Positions 33,301 through 48,300 of a stretch of DNA of 64,000 bases are shown here, one piece after another. Made by a program: the position numbers and the translations under genes. The stretch comes from Trichoplusia ni (lineage: Eukaryota; Arthropoda; Insecta; Lepidoptera; Noctuidae): positions 7,440,001 through 7,504,000 of the forward strand of contig NC_039481.1 in the NCBI RefSeq assembly GCF_003590095.1, in the 5' to 3' direction. The notes under the pieces were generated by a model. The model ran no database searches. It was not told the DNA's origin and was given only the letters and a program-made list of their open reading frames with translations. How positions within the stretch are numbered: the first letter of the stretch is position 1; each line of letters opens with the position of its first letter.

Positions 33301-36300
33301 TATTAAGCCGAGAACCTTTTTAAAGTCACGGAAAAGTCATATGACCTATTTCGAACTATGTTGATGTTAAGGTGAAAAAAAAACGAAGGAAAATATTTTC
33401 TTTTGAAATCTATCTCTAATCCGGTTTCTTGATTGTATATTATTTTTGTGTATGTATGTTTGCTAAATGATATACTATATACTATGAATGAAGTAGAAGA
33501 ATTATAGTTTTGCATAATTTCTCTTGTAAAATAACTAATTTATAAGTCTTCTAACGGGTAGACATGAAGACGCCGGACGAACTTTATGGCTCTATTTTAC
33601 TACAGCGGTGTTTGATTGTTTATAAGTAAACCATGGACTTTTTTCTATTACTGCTAAAGAGCTGGGCTGATGTTAAATGTATTGTTAGCTAATCTTTAAT
33701 ACTTACATTTTCTGATAAGTATAAAGAGTTTAATCAAAATACAACATAAAAAAGGTTTTTTTTTAATATTGATGGTGTTTCAGTTTTTAAATCATCTATT
33801 TTTTCACCCTTGCTAAACCAAATCATGCAGCTGAAAAACGGGAATGATCTTCACTGTAATATACTATTCCACGTAGGTCGATATAAGCACGTGTTATATC
33901 TCTATATGTAGGTAGGTACCAATTTTGTCCCCTCTCATGCATCATTTCGCACATGCGCAGAAATTTTCGAGTACACTTGACCTTTTTTTAAAGGGTTCTA
34001 CCAATAAGGTCAGTATTAAGAATATCTGCATATCATTTATTGTACTCTAAAAGTATTGGCCAAAGTTTTGTAGTTGACGTGACACCAAAAAGTATTAAAA
34101 TAGCTTGCTATTTACGTTAATAAAGTAAGCACGTGTCGACCTGTCTACCTATAGATATAGATGTAAGTGTTGTTATTTTGACTTCACCCAGGAAGGGTGC
34201 CGTAGTACGCCGCGGGGCATCAAGCCGGCTTGTCAAACCTAGCCGGCCATCGGCTATAAATAGTCACGTCAAGTCGGCTTGACCCACTTCCTGGCGGTCG
34301 GTGACCCCGCGACGAGCTCACTTGTCGTTCGAATTAGGAATATTGTCCTAATATTGTCACGCGCCATTTTAATTCTTTATGTTTTTTATTTTTTAAACTG
34401 GGATATAATCATAGACTTAATATATTGTATTTTTATTTTGTTTTAAAAGATTGTGCGATTTCAGAGAATAGTGATTTTAAACAGGCGTGTGACGATTATT
34501 AGGGTTTGGGACACAGGTGTGCAAATTTATTTAGGTGTCAAAAAAGGGTTGCCTGTATTAACACTAGGTGTATAATACCGTGCTTAAGTTGTGAAGTTAT
34601 TGTATGTTAATATCGTTTTCACATGTTGAAAAGATGTTCGTATCATTTTCACGTGAAAAATAAAAGATGTGGGAGATTTGAAGCTATTTCTAGACGAACC
34701 ATTTTCGAATAATTGATTTCATGATCGATCCGAGATAAAAATAGGCATGTTCATTAATCAGTACACATCGATTTAAAACGTTACACTTTAGATAGCTACT
34801 ATTGCGACAGCACTAGAAGTGCCAAACACTAAGTAAGACTGACACATCTCACAATGAGGATGAATGTATACTTGATACTTGCAGCATGCGCCATTTTTTT
34901 ACGAGTTTTTTTTTATACAATCAAAATGAGTAGAATGCGGATTTAAAAATTTGCATGAAGTGTTCTTGAACCAAACATGGCTGTATGTCATTGCCGCCTT
35001 TGCATAAGTTGAATGAAACTGATACGCAGTATTCTCAGAGGACCATAACAGTTATGAATATTAATTAATTATGCATGATTGATAATAAATAATTAAATAT
35101 CCATGGGTATACAATTTCCGTACTTTATTAATATTGAATTTTGTGTTAGCTTTAGGTTTTTTATCGGCACAATTATGTCAAAACATTGCAATACAAATAA
35201 ATACGAAAAAATTACCCATAGATTTCATTGACAAGACTCATTTAGCAATACAGGGGCCCGATGGTCATCGTGTTAGGTATTAAGGGCCCAAGCCCATAAG
35301 AAATATCTTACCCCAGCCTGCGTAAATCAGCAGATTATTTACGGTCATCATTAAATTGAATGTGGGTATAAAACCCACACTAAGTTTCTGGATGTATGCT
35401 CAGTACGTGCTCAGATAAAACATGTTGTAATAAAACTTTTTGGACAATTCTCATCGACAGTAGATAAGGGTATCTAGGGTATTTTTGAACATCGATTCAT
35501 GTTTAGGACCGTTTTAGGACATGTAATTTTCTTTTCCATTAAAAAGAATTTAGTGATAAACATATTTGTGACACGTCCTCTTATACAATACTCAATCATT
35601 TATTGCATTCCATATGTTACAGAGATGGTAGAAAATAAATAGCAGTTCAATATGGACCCTGTTGGGCACGAAAAAATATAGGAGAGAGGAAGAGGGCAGA
35701 ATAGCAATTTAGACAAATTAATAATTTTATAATATTAATAATAGTAGTTACTTTTATTATGGTTTGTTGAGGCAGGGTGATTTAAATTTACAATTGTTTT
35801 ATCATCCAGAAACTCCTTTACAGTACTTAATTGTGATAACTGGAAAATCTAATATTTGCCAAAAGAATCTGCCCTTATACAAGGAAACTATTAATAGGAT
35901 ATTATTTGATTATTATTAAGGAGGTTTTATTAAAATCGAAGATTTAATGATGTGTGAAAGTTGTCAGAATCGATTAGGGGATGCGGGTCAGCCCGATACT
36001 TACTCATTAGGGTTGGGCTAACGTGCATGGTCCTAGGTGCCGCACTATTTATTACTTTCTTCACTTTGCCTTAATGTTGGCAAGACATACAACATTGTAA
36101 TGGTGCATTAACTTTAATATTTTTTAAGGATCACTTACGAGAGATTTTCAATTGTTTGGTATATTTTTATTTAAAGACTATTTAATGTGTGGATTTGAAG
36201 GAATGGTATTTAAAAAATGGATAAAATGTCTCTGATAAGAAAGATGGTCAATGCTAACCTTCACAAAATCCAAGAAGTATCTTTAAATTATTAAAAACAA

Positions 36301-39300
36301 AACAACATTAATATTTATTGAACTGAGATACTAAATATAAACAAGAGTAGAAACGACATCAAATTTACATTATTTTCTCTCTAATATTTATGTACCAGCG
36401 ATAGACAAACATAGAAGAGAAGAGGAACTAGTTTATTTCCTACATTCATAAATAAGCGTTGCACTCGACGTACATTACCAGTAAGTTACAAAAACATAAT
36501 ATCCTGCATTATGTATTATTCAGATATACGCATACAGCATTTTGTTACCGACCCGCTTCACCGGAGCGCGACCATCCTTCACCATTAAACCCTCGATCCA
36601 TTTGGATCACAATGTATTTGACATACCTTGCTCTATAAACTACGCGACGCTGTCTGAAGTGCAGTATGGAGCTGGCAATGGATATTGACGTTATGTATTG
36701 TGTAGTAAATTGTGGACAATGTTGCAGTATGATTACTTACGATGATCATGAGATGATATGATATGAAGAGTTGGGGTTTTATGATACCTACATATTGTAT
36801 GCAGACTGTTACGTCGTGTTTTCCAAGTATTTTGTTATTCGATATTGATCTCATTCTTTAATTTAAAGTAAGTAAATGACTCTATGACGACATTTCATTA
36901 AAACATCCTGAAGAAACCTAGATTTGTTATATTGGAATCTGAAATCGCCAACCGGCAGTAGGCTAGGTTACTGATAAATGCTCAAATCTTTCCGTATACA
37001 GGACGAAGCCTGTGACCAGCAGTGGGACGTGAATAGGCTGGTATTATTATTGTTATAAACCCGGGAATGACACTAGCTTTTTTTTCACTAAGATGTAGTC
37101 TTTCGTATGTATCAATAATATATGAAAATTGTTCTCATACTCGGTCCCTGAGGCACTTCCGTGAAACTCGCCAAACTTTCAATTGTTTCAAGGCTTTTGC
37201 GGAGAGTTATTAATTTCTAGCTAACTTACCGATGCATGGTAACTAGTGGAAACCGCTGAGGGCTACCGCTTGCGGTTTCTGCTAAGCTTCGTAATGAATA
37301 AGCGTATTATCATGTACTAAGGATACTTACGAAACTATCCTCCAACATAGAAGAGACTGTCTGACAGGTTTTACTAGACTAAGAACGGTAAGATTTATAA
37401 TACCTTTAAAGTAAATCTTTTAAACTTTTTTATATTTTAAAGGGTATAGGTATGTTTTTTGATTGACGTACCTAATTATACGATATAGGAATTGAAATAA
37501 TTTTGATTGTTTTTTGGCCGATGGTTCGCAACTGTGTTCTGGTTTTGTTTGTCCTTTTGCATCTTGATTTTATGTATATAGAACAGAAATCACCTTGGAC
37601 GTCACCAAAAGAATAAAAAGTGCTAACATCCATTTCAATTTTAAATCAGAACTCATAATTTAACCGCGTTAATTCTCTTTAGCATTCAAGCAATTTTCCG
37701 CTTAGCTAAATAAAGCGGATTAAGTTATTCTATTCATTTAGCCGAGCTTGATACTCAGGCCTATTAAATTTGGGTAATTTAGGATGAGCCCTCCAGCCGC
37801 TACAGCGCTTCCATTGAGGACTTGCTGACGGGTTGTAGGCCCCTAGCGCACTGCGGCGTCTGCGGTAATGCGACGCCATGATGTATTTTTAAATGTAGAA
37901 TATGTCTCGATGTTTAGGATTGTTTATGTTCTTTTTTCTGTTTGTTGTTTGGTGTATTAATCAGGGTTATGACATATTTTTTTTTGTTATAAATATAATA
38001 ATTTAACTAACACTAACTTTTAGAAGCCAAGCTGTGGCTATCGTACTGTATGGCATAGGCTTTTCTATAAAAGTTTATCATCAATATTAGTTGAAACATT
38101 GTTTATTTTCTTGATATTGATTTTTTTTTTAGCCATATATTTCGTTTTTAATATTCAAGCTACAAAAGATGTAATCATATAATATCCAATAATTTAAGAT
38201 GGTCTTGGTTGTCTTACTAAAGTTAACGAAGGATTCATGATGAGAGAAGCCAGATACTTCAGTGTTATGCCGCTATAAACGTTACTGCAGTATACTTCTT
38301 TTAGAGTACGGATCTACTGTGCAGTGAAACCATGATTTTAATAAAGATGATGGCTATAGAGATGGTCTTAAAATGTTGCGTGTGCAGTTAGCTCATTTTA
38401 AAAAGGTAGATAGAAAGACTGGCTAGAAGAAGTGTTCCTTGAAATTAAGCTATTTCAAAAAACAGACTTTTTATAAAAATATTAACATAATGTGAAATGA
38501 AAAAAAAAACGAAGTTTTATACAGCAACATATTTACAATAGTTTCTATTTCTGACATACGTAAAACATAAAAAAGAAGAGTCTACGTGCAAAAGGCCACG
38601 TATCTAAGATTTTTGATAAGCATATAATTTAGGCGCGTTCTCTTTCTGGAGGCATGATGGCCACTTACTCCGGAGTAGGAAGTGACCCAGAATTTAAATA
38701 GATTAAACGCGATGACTGGTTTTTAGGGTTAGGCATAAAATAAATTGTTACGACTTTGTCCTAGATGGCCTAGGACAGACTGTGATACGATCAGACTTTG
38801 ATTATCTTTTTTGCTTTAGAGTAATACGGCGGGCACTCATGCAATACAATACATTTTGTAATAGTATGCCGCATACATATTTATTGACAAAAAAGGCATT
38901 TCTTTACTCATTGCCATGTAACTTAAATACCATAAACCACCTGAGCATGGGCTTGTCCAGAATAATAAATACTTACCTCCTTATGAATACGAATTACTTG
39001 TCAAACAATTTGACAGCTACGGTATAAAAAGAAGACAATGTTTTGAATTTGGAACATGCGCTGACCTTGAACTGTCGTAAACAAGGCTCAGCGCAGATGT
39101 TGCGAACAATGCGATCTCCGACTGTACGCTTATTACGATTTGTCATCTAAATGACATTATTATATAATTTAAAACCATGAAGAATGTGCTAATTTGCAAA
39201 TTATGGTATTAGAAGTGCAAAAATATTGTACATGATGCATAAGTTTTATTGTAAACATAAACTCAATATTTTTTAATATTTAAATGAATATTTATGTTAG

Positions 39301-42300
39301 ATGTAACGTTGTTTTGCATAAAAATAAGCAAACTAAAGGCGTGTAATTAAGTACTAATTAGTATCTGCATTATTAAAACTTAAGGCTACGGCTCACATCC
39401 TCGATAGCCCGTCTCCATACAGCCAGCGTCATAAACAATCTTTAATTACAAAAGCAATAAAGTCTTGTTGCTCAGGTGTAGCAGAAACACTTTACTGTAT
39501 GAAAAATAAATCTTGAACAAGTTTCTTTTCCTATAAATCTTTAAACATTCTTCAAAGTCTCCGTCGCAGTCCATTCATATTTTAAGTCGCGCTTCATAAG
39601 CCACAAAAGGCCCACATTGGCCACAGTTATAAATATCGCACTATACTTTAGCTGCACCGTGCTCCGATTGACCCAAATGTATTGAATGGGGAAAGAGGTC
39701 GCGAAACGGCCGCCAAGTGGGCTGGGCCAAACAACGACCCTTTGATGGAATCCATCGCGGCCCGTGATGCCATTTCCGATACCGAATCGAGTAACAATGA
39801 CATAATTCTTACGAAAGCGTTCGAGAAATCATTCGCGAAACGATTACAGTTATAAATTACACTTATCGCCAAATTGCGAACGTTTTTAATAGGTTTCATT
39901 ATTCAAAATTGGAACGTATAAATGATAAATGGCGCTATTCTGTGGACTGTTTGAATGCTGGAACGTGAGCCACGATGTAATAAGTATTATCTATTGTGCC
40001 TGTCTATAATACTGGCGCTAACGCTGAATTTATAAATATTTAAAAAAATAAATAGATGAAACTGCTTAGCCAGGTACTCAAAAACCTAACAGAACAATGA
40101 CTGAATACAATTAAAACGTTTATACTACTTTGTTCTACTTTTAAAATTACGCTAGTTAATTACTAAAGACACAGTAACAAAGAAGTGGTTATCTTACTCT
40201 GACATAATGAATGTTTGTTGCCGAATTTCATTTCGCATCAAACACCAAACAATTCTCCACAAATCGCAATAAATACTTCGATAAAAAACATAATTTCGCG
40301 TAATTACTTCCCGCCGTCACTTGCCGCGGTAAATACGGAACAATGTCTGATAGGACGCCATTTGCATTGTACGTGTCGTATGTAATATCCGTGAGAATCG
40401 TCCCACGTCCTCCAAGACACAAGATGTAAGAAAAATTACTTAGAAGTCAAACATTTTGATTTATTTCAAGTTTTTTGGGCTCTACTTTTTGTGGTGTCTT
40501 TGATTTGTTTAACGATCAGACGTTGTGAGGTGGTTTTGCTCGTTTATTTAAAACAATATAGTTTTATTGCTTGATTTTGTCTAAAAGACTATTAAATTTT
40601 TACTTTTAAAATTTTATCTAATCAAGTTTCACTTTTATATATTTCATTTTTCTTGTGTTCAACCCCGTTTGCATAAAGATATAATTTCTTATTGTTTGAC
40701 AAAGGCCTCTTTCAAATGCCCCCGAAATAATAAATCTTGCAAGCAATCCATCTTTTGGATTTCTTTGACCAAACAACTCTTGAGCAAAAATGTATGACAA
40801 ATGATCCTACTGACCGTAAAATGTTACATTGTTACAACGCCGACGTTTTTTATGAAAACTAATAAAAACTTAACAAAAAGTACGAATAATAACAGTAGTA
40901 CAAGTAGTTGTAGCCGAGCTAATATTCGTAAACTACAATGTTCGGCAACTTTCGGCAATCATCGGCTCAAGTCGGCTGTCACGAAAAAAGGCGCAAAATT
41001 TCATATACATAATAACTTATCTAAACAAAATGGTGGTTGTTAGATTTAGTAATAAGCGCCCTAGACATTGAATACTAACCCATTGCTTGAAGAAACTTTT
41101 GATAAAATCTTTGTTTCTCCACTTTCTAATCATGACACGTTTCTTTGTCCCGGGCTGCACTATTTTTCAACACGGTCTGACAGTTGAAGTATTTTAATAG
41201 ATTCGTCCGAGAGCCGTATTAGGTTGTTAGTAATTAAAATTGCAGTGTTTGTAGGACGTAATAATGCGCTCTTAGTGGACATTAGTATTATCCATGCGCT
41301 CTACATGGTAGTGTGAATGGCTACATAATGGATTATGTGACTTAACTAAAGACAATGTAATTTAAAATAGGTAAATACCTATTTAAAAATAGTAACGCAA
41401 CAGACTCTTTTTTTCCCCCAGAGTGGTTCGTAAGCAAAGGAACCATCATATCATGCCAGTACTTCTTTAACACAGAAACAAACACGTACGAAGTTCAATC
41501 AAATCACTTAGTCTTGAGGCGGTCTTGTGCCAACTTAGTTTACAAATGGACGCGCAGTTTATGTTAAGTTTCCCAAGTAAACTGTCCCCCCGACTATATT
41601 CTGACCATTAACCCCAGCTCTCGGTCTCTTCGCAAGTGCCTCTATCTTCAAATTTACTGAAAGTGTAGTAACATAAGCGAGGTATATTTATTGGTTTCCC
41701 GTCAAGACCAGACAACACGAAATAATAGTCCTCCGGGAGATGAAACGGTTGTTGTACCGAAGTCTTTAAACTGTGTCAAGTGTTTTGTGCGTGATAAAGA
41801 TTTACTTAAGTGTACGGTGTCAGAATTATGGGATAAACTAATATTTCAATTTGGAATTTAGATTTGAATGTTGTATTTTTTTTATCATCCATTTTTTATA
41901 ACATGTACATTTGGAAAACGCCTGCAAACTTTGACAATGTTAAGGCTGTATGATTTATACATTTCCCTGGTCTTCGTTAAGATTACAAAGTATGAAAATA
42001 AAAATGTGAAAAATAAATAAATTAAAGCTACAGCCAGCAAGTGTTTTTGTGACGCATAAATAACATACATAAATAGTCAAAGTGTCTACACTTGATGTTT
42101 CACAAAATTACTCGTTCTTCTAATAAAACAAAAAGCACCCGTCAGTCACAATTACCTAAGCAGAAGTCGCTTAACTTTGCCAATATATTGTCATAGTAAT
42201 AAACTAATCTCAGTCCATTTACATTTAACAACCACTTAGTTATAACAAGTATTCGAGAACACTTCACACAGTTTTACTTTCACTTGATCTAACCATAGAT

Positions 42301-45300
42301 AAACTTTTATTTTCTATTATAACGACGGCTTATAGTCTATGATGTTATCTTTTTAATTGCCACTTATGTTATCATATAGTGAATAATTAGACTATGTTAT
42401 GATTGACCTCTTCCGTGTTTTTTCCTACACAAGATACATTGTTGTCTTCTTGTTGTCTGTTGGTGAATTAAGTGGAAACAGCGAAACTGCTATACTCTTA
42501 TTTGGTATGGCATTAATAATATTGTACACGTTATGGTGCTCTGCAATGTGTTAAAAAACATGTTTCGAGTACTATGAGCTGAGTTTCAAATATAGTAACA
42601 TGATTACTCTAAATCGAGACAAATATAGTAGGTATAATATATTTAGTGTGCCTCACTCACTTGCCATATTGGTAACCTATATGACACAGAGCAATGTATA
42701 GCAATTCATCAAGCTAAATTAATTCACCTTTTTTTTTTTTTGGTTAGGCGGGGGAATCCTCATGGACACCCACCTCCTCGGGGTAGGAAGTGGGTAGTGT
42801 CAGACTCTTACTGACTAAACCTTAACCTAAAAATCCGCAAAACCTTTAAAATATCTAAGCTGACTCGACAAGTGAACCTTAAAGTTAATTTTCACTTATT
42901 TCCATTTGACTCTTATGGAAACTTAAACGACGCCGCGGCTTAACGACTTGCATTAAACCTTATGTGGTGTTATAGCTAAGTAAAGAATTACAGTTAACTC
43001 AAGAAAACGTTTTAAATGCCGCTGTTGGTATTCTAGTAATTCTGCTTGAATACTTTGCAAGATACTAATTTTGTTAATTAGATCTAGCGGCTAGAATATA
43101 TAAGAAACGTTGTTTATGTACTTCATCAATGCAATAATGTCACTTGAATTTAAAAATACGAGTGAAACTAATTTATAGTTTAGCTTATATAAATTCTAAA
43201 GTATTAAACTTTAGAATTTATAAAAGTTTTTATCTCTAAAAATATATTATTATTTTCAAGTCTATTGGAATAGCAAATGTAAAAATATATTTTCCCATGT
43301 TGGGCGCCAAGATTAATGGCAGACAATTAGTTGATTGATTGAAATACAAGTAATTGCTACAAAAACTGATTTACAATAATAAAGAGACCTTTATTTTCCG
43401 TCTGTTTACTTTTGCCTTACAATAAAGTTCAGTCTAAATATTTTCACAGTTTTCTCCACTACATCTGTAAAGCGAAAACGCTCACAACACGCCACTACAA
43501 ATCTCAACGAGGGTTAGTCGTTTTAAAATGTGTCACAGAAAGAAGGTTTCAACGAAAAGATTTTAAAATAAAATGTGCGATTGTTTAAAGTTTCTGGTAT
43601 CTATGTTTTTCTCATTCTTACTAGCGTTTTGAGACTGCTGGACTGCATTCTTGCGAATGTTTTTTTTTTAAATCTGTAACATTCATAGACCAGGCCTATG
43701 GGTAATGGATACAATAGGTAAGAAGCGCTTGGTATAAAAAGAACTGCATTCTTTTCAATCCAGCGAGCCAGAAAGCCAGCATCAATATAGTTCTGTAAAG
43801 GCCAGGTAAAAGAAAAGTCAGGGAAGAGTCTAACATTTTTCATTTTGTAATATTCAAGTCAATCTGTTAATAAAGGGTTTTCTCTTTCAACAGCCCATTT
43901 GCAACTCCCATTGTTCTTGAATAGCCTTACAAATTAATTTCGTTTATCTAACTGAAGATACCCGAAAATGGGCCCCTTTTAAATTAATCATTATAAAGCT
44001 TTGTATTTGGATTAAAGCTGGCTGGTATAACATTATTCTGTTCCAATTTTGAAATAGTTTGAAGTAACGTTGGAGGGGTGAGAAGAGGGCGGGAAATGCT
44101 TTTTACTACAGAAATTGTATATTTGTCCTCGAATATGGATATTTACAACGACTGCCAAGGTCTACAACCGTGATGTCAGTAATCATGATTTTTTGGGTTT
44201 ATGCGTATCGCAGTGGGTAGGCAAGAGGTACATACTACCTACCCACTGTGTTTTTTTTAATATAAGATATAAATTACTTTTAATGTAATTGTAAAATTTC
44301 AAAATAATTATTATGCAGATATTATATCAGAGGTTAAAAACTTACTTCCGAAAGTAACAAATGGATTTCAACTACACTACATTTTTCATTTCTTATGGAA
44401 TTCCATTTGATAGCCTATTTCTTGACACGAAAGATTATCACCCTTATATTCCTTTACTTGTCTCAAGAAAAACAGTAGCTACAAATACATATATAGAAAC
44501 ATATTCATAAATATACGGTACGTACAAATTGCAGTGTAGTTTCACAATCGTGTATCATCTAGTTTGATAACCGAAGCACAGTACTCTCAACCTACCATCA
44601 CCTCTCAAAATAACACTATTAAAGATGTGGGAGTGGGACAGCGTTATACACGTTGTAGAGCGGCATCTCGCTTGTAAACAGTAGTCTTATTTTGAGAGGT
44701 GGTAGTAGGCACATAAGGTTGCTGGCAGCGGGCCAGGCTGGTGGTATCGGGGCGTTCGGCTGATAGCGATGCAACTCTATTGTTAGGCCGCTCTAGCACT
44801 GGCCTGAAATGAACGTAAAGCGAATGCACCTCAAAGAATAGGCCAGAATAGCTCTCTTCAGAGGCGACGAGGTGAGTTCGTTATTGAGCTTGTTAGTGAA
44901 ACACAAAGTTAGTTAAGGGAGCTTATTTATCGCTACTTCTTAAGGGACGTAAAACTGAAATCTAAGGAAATCAGTTAGATTTATTGCTCATATTTCGATT
45001 AGGCTTAAAGTTCACAACCGTAAGTTGGCTCACTGTACAATACAATGATATCCAAACGTAATGTGTGATTTTTTTTAAATAAAAACGAATAAGTAGAAAA
45101 AGAATGCTGCCTTTAAAATAAGAACAGAAAATGAACGTTGTATTTTTTGCTCATATCATTGCGTTAGTATGTTGGTTGCATTGGCGTCAAAGAGTCTCGC
45201 CTTTCAAACAGACAGTAGACATGCCAATGTACTCTACAATATTACGTTGCGACTAGAATGCAAAACTCTTTGAAAAGATCAAAAGCAAACAGTATTTCGA

Positions 45301-48300
45301 TGCCAGCTAGTTTTAGCGTGACTTGATTTACTCTCCTCCTTGTTAATTTAGACATTACGTTTTAAGAAATAAATCCGTAATGAAATACATCCGTTAGCAG
45401 CTGCAACATTACCATCAGTTTAGCACTGAGTACGGTACTCAAGTATCATTAAATCATTGAAATAGTGCATTCGGAATTACAGGCGGCCGTTCTCCAGCAC
45501 TATTCTGACCCAATTCGTTGTTGGTTGGTAGTAAGACTTAATAGGACAGGCTGTTGGTAGATACCCATGTCGGCCCCGTGACAATATTATTTAAATACCT
45601 AGATATAATGTCAAACTATAATGCTGCGGTTTACTAAATGAGTTCCAAATGCAATTAACTTATACGGTAGGTAACCTAACAAGTTTAGAAGACATTGACG
45701 GATTCGAACTTCAAAATATGATTTCTATGTAAAGCCATTAAATATTAGAGTGTATTCTCACTAGCCAGCCATGTTCCAGATTGAAAATAATGTCATTAGC
45801 ATTATAATAATTGTGGAATATCAGAGTCTGTCTGTCAGCGCGACGCTAATATGTTATTTACGCAGGCCCTGTTTGGCAAACATCCAAATGTTTCGGATAC
45901 ACGTCAAAATGATGGCAATTTAAACAACTGTCGCATTTATTGTCAAAAATGTATTTTTATTGTTTTATTCAATTCTTTAAATTTATGAATGTCGTAAATT
46001 TATTTTAAAAGAAGCTGTCAATGTGTAATCAGTATAAATATTTTTACATAAGCATCCTTTAAAAAAAAAACCAAATGTTTATTTACTTCAAGTAGAAATC
46101 GCCTTAATATTTTCGTTGTTATTTGAATCATGGACTAAGATGAAATTCGTCTGCATCCGAGCGAATGGTAGAAAACCCGAGGCAAGGAAAGATATCAGTC
46201 TTATTATGACAGCGGAGACGCGAACTAAACTTATTAAAATGTTTGGAGACAGGCTTTAATGACTACGGATTCTGTCTGAAATATTGTTTACCAGCAAAAC
46301 TTAAACGAGCTTAACAACCGTATTTATTTCGTACCGTTCGTATTTTGATGCAAATATTAAAATTATTTCGGAAACGTAAACACATTCAATTTTGATACTG
46401 ATTAAACTTAAAATTAAAAATTACCTTAAAAACCTTGTAAAAGTGAGCCAAGATCAATCAAGTCTTAATAAGTACGAACGCTTTAAAGAACTGAACATCG
46501 GATACCCGCGTTTGGCATCCAAAGACCTTTCTCTAGGCGTCCACTTATTAGGATATCATAACATCAGAGGATTCGAGTGTTGTCATGCCTTTTGCGGCAA
46601 GAGTCGTGCCGATAGCCCAGTATGGGAGGCTAGCATCAAATCTTTACCATCCATACATATAAGCATCTCATGTCCCCTTTGCATTTCAAATAAGCATGAT
46701 TCTAGTTTCCCGTCTGAATTTTAAGCAAGTTTTATGATTTATTGACTGGAATGGTAAACGATAATACCTTACTGTATTTCTGAAAACGTGGGTTTTGTTC
46801 CGAAAGAGATTTTTACAGCCGTCAAAAGTTATGTCAAGTGAGTGGTTTATATGTAGAAAATAAATTTACTGGAACTGGTTTATGAACGAAATTGACAAAG
46901 CCTTTCTAAGTTCGATTTATCTGCATCAATTTGCTTCTACATTTACGCTAACAATTTCTCTTATCCAAGGCCGTATATCAAAATATCTGAACGGAATTGA
47001 GGTAGGGCCGTGCAATAACCGGCTAACCAGGTTTCGGCCTTCTTCATCCAATTACATAAATATCCTCTAGTGGTGTGCTCGGAGCAAAATGACCGTATTT
47101 GGAAGTCGCCCAGCGCAGATTGTGTTTTCGCCGGTCTTATTGAAATTCGAACGGGCCGCGTCCGCCGCTATCATAAACGTCACGTATTTGTCAGCAAGCA
47201 TTATTCATTGACGGCTCGATCCTCTTTTGTTTTTCTGTGTCAATTTCCTGTATTTGTGATCATCGAGTTGGGAAGCTATTTCGGTCAGATGTTATGTATC
47301 GAGACGTTACTTGTCTCTTTGTTGTTTATTACGTTTGCCTTTGTTAACTAGCGAGGATTTCTGGTAAACTATTAAGTACTATATAATTACTTCTGTCATG
47401 AAATACATCAAAGCACGCAACATGTTTTCAGATCGAATAAATGTATAATAGATTCAAGATTAACATTTAAAAAATGTATGTACACAATTTGTATCACGCA
47501 TTTCGTTAACACAGCATATTCGGCAAATGCAAATTCGGAGCTTAAATGGAATTTGTGCTAGATTGGATTTATCGATTCGATTCGGGCTGGTTGCTATGAA
47601 AATTGTTTTTTTATGATCCCTCCGGGGCTTAGGCGATGCCGCCCGATCGACTGTGCATAACATTTGTGTAATCTGACGTTAATCTGAACGACTTAATATC
47701 GAGTAACGACTTTATAAGTAAATTCTGGGAAGGTTAAAGAGACAAATTCTGTGAGGATTTTTAGGAGGAGAACAATTATATGTAAGAAAGCAATTTAAGA
47801 CTTGTTGGTGGAAAACAAGTCGATTTCTTGCCACCGATGTCAGTGCTTTAAGAACAACAACCAATCAAAGTATACATGGTTTGACAGGTTTCAAAGTATT
47901 CTCATGATCAGCCGTCTAAACAGAATTATTTGCTTAAAACTTGCTCAAAAACCAACCTTAAGTTTAGGACTTTAGACTCATAATAATTGAATTCCCTATA
48001 GTTCTTAAATGAATATATTTCATATTGTGCTATATCACAATATTGACAATGTTAAACACAGTCACACATTAATTACAAACGGTTATAAAAAGAACAATTA
48101 AACGGTCAGAGCCTGTTTGGCAATTGTTTCAAAGAAAACGAAATTGATTGACATGGCGTCTAAATTAATAAAAGTGATTGCTGCAAACTTGCCAAAGATA
48201 TTAATGGACTGTTATAGGTTGTATTTGATCAAATTGTATTTTATTGTTACAAATGAAATTGACGTTTAAAAAAGCATGGATTTTTGTGATGGATGTTTTC

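Noticed and set aside
35370..35395. GTGGGTATAAAACCCAC hairpin as a functional site
   Set aside because: Only 7-bp arms; expected by chance in 64 kb.
46392..47351. Three consecutive plus-strand frames as a nested gene
   Set aside because: No splice-compatible phase or known domain; listed only as possible regulatory DNA.
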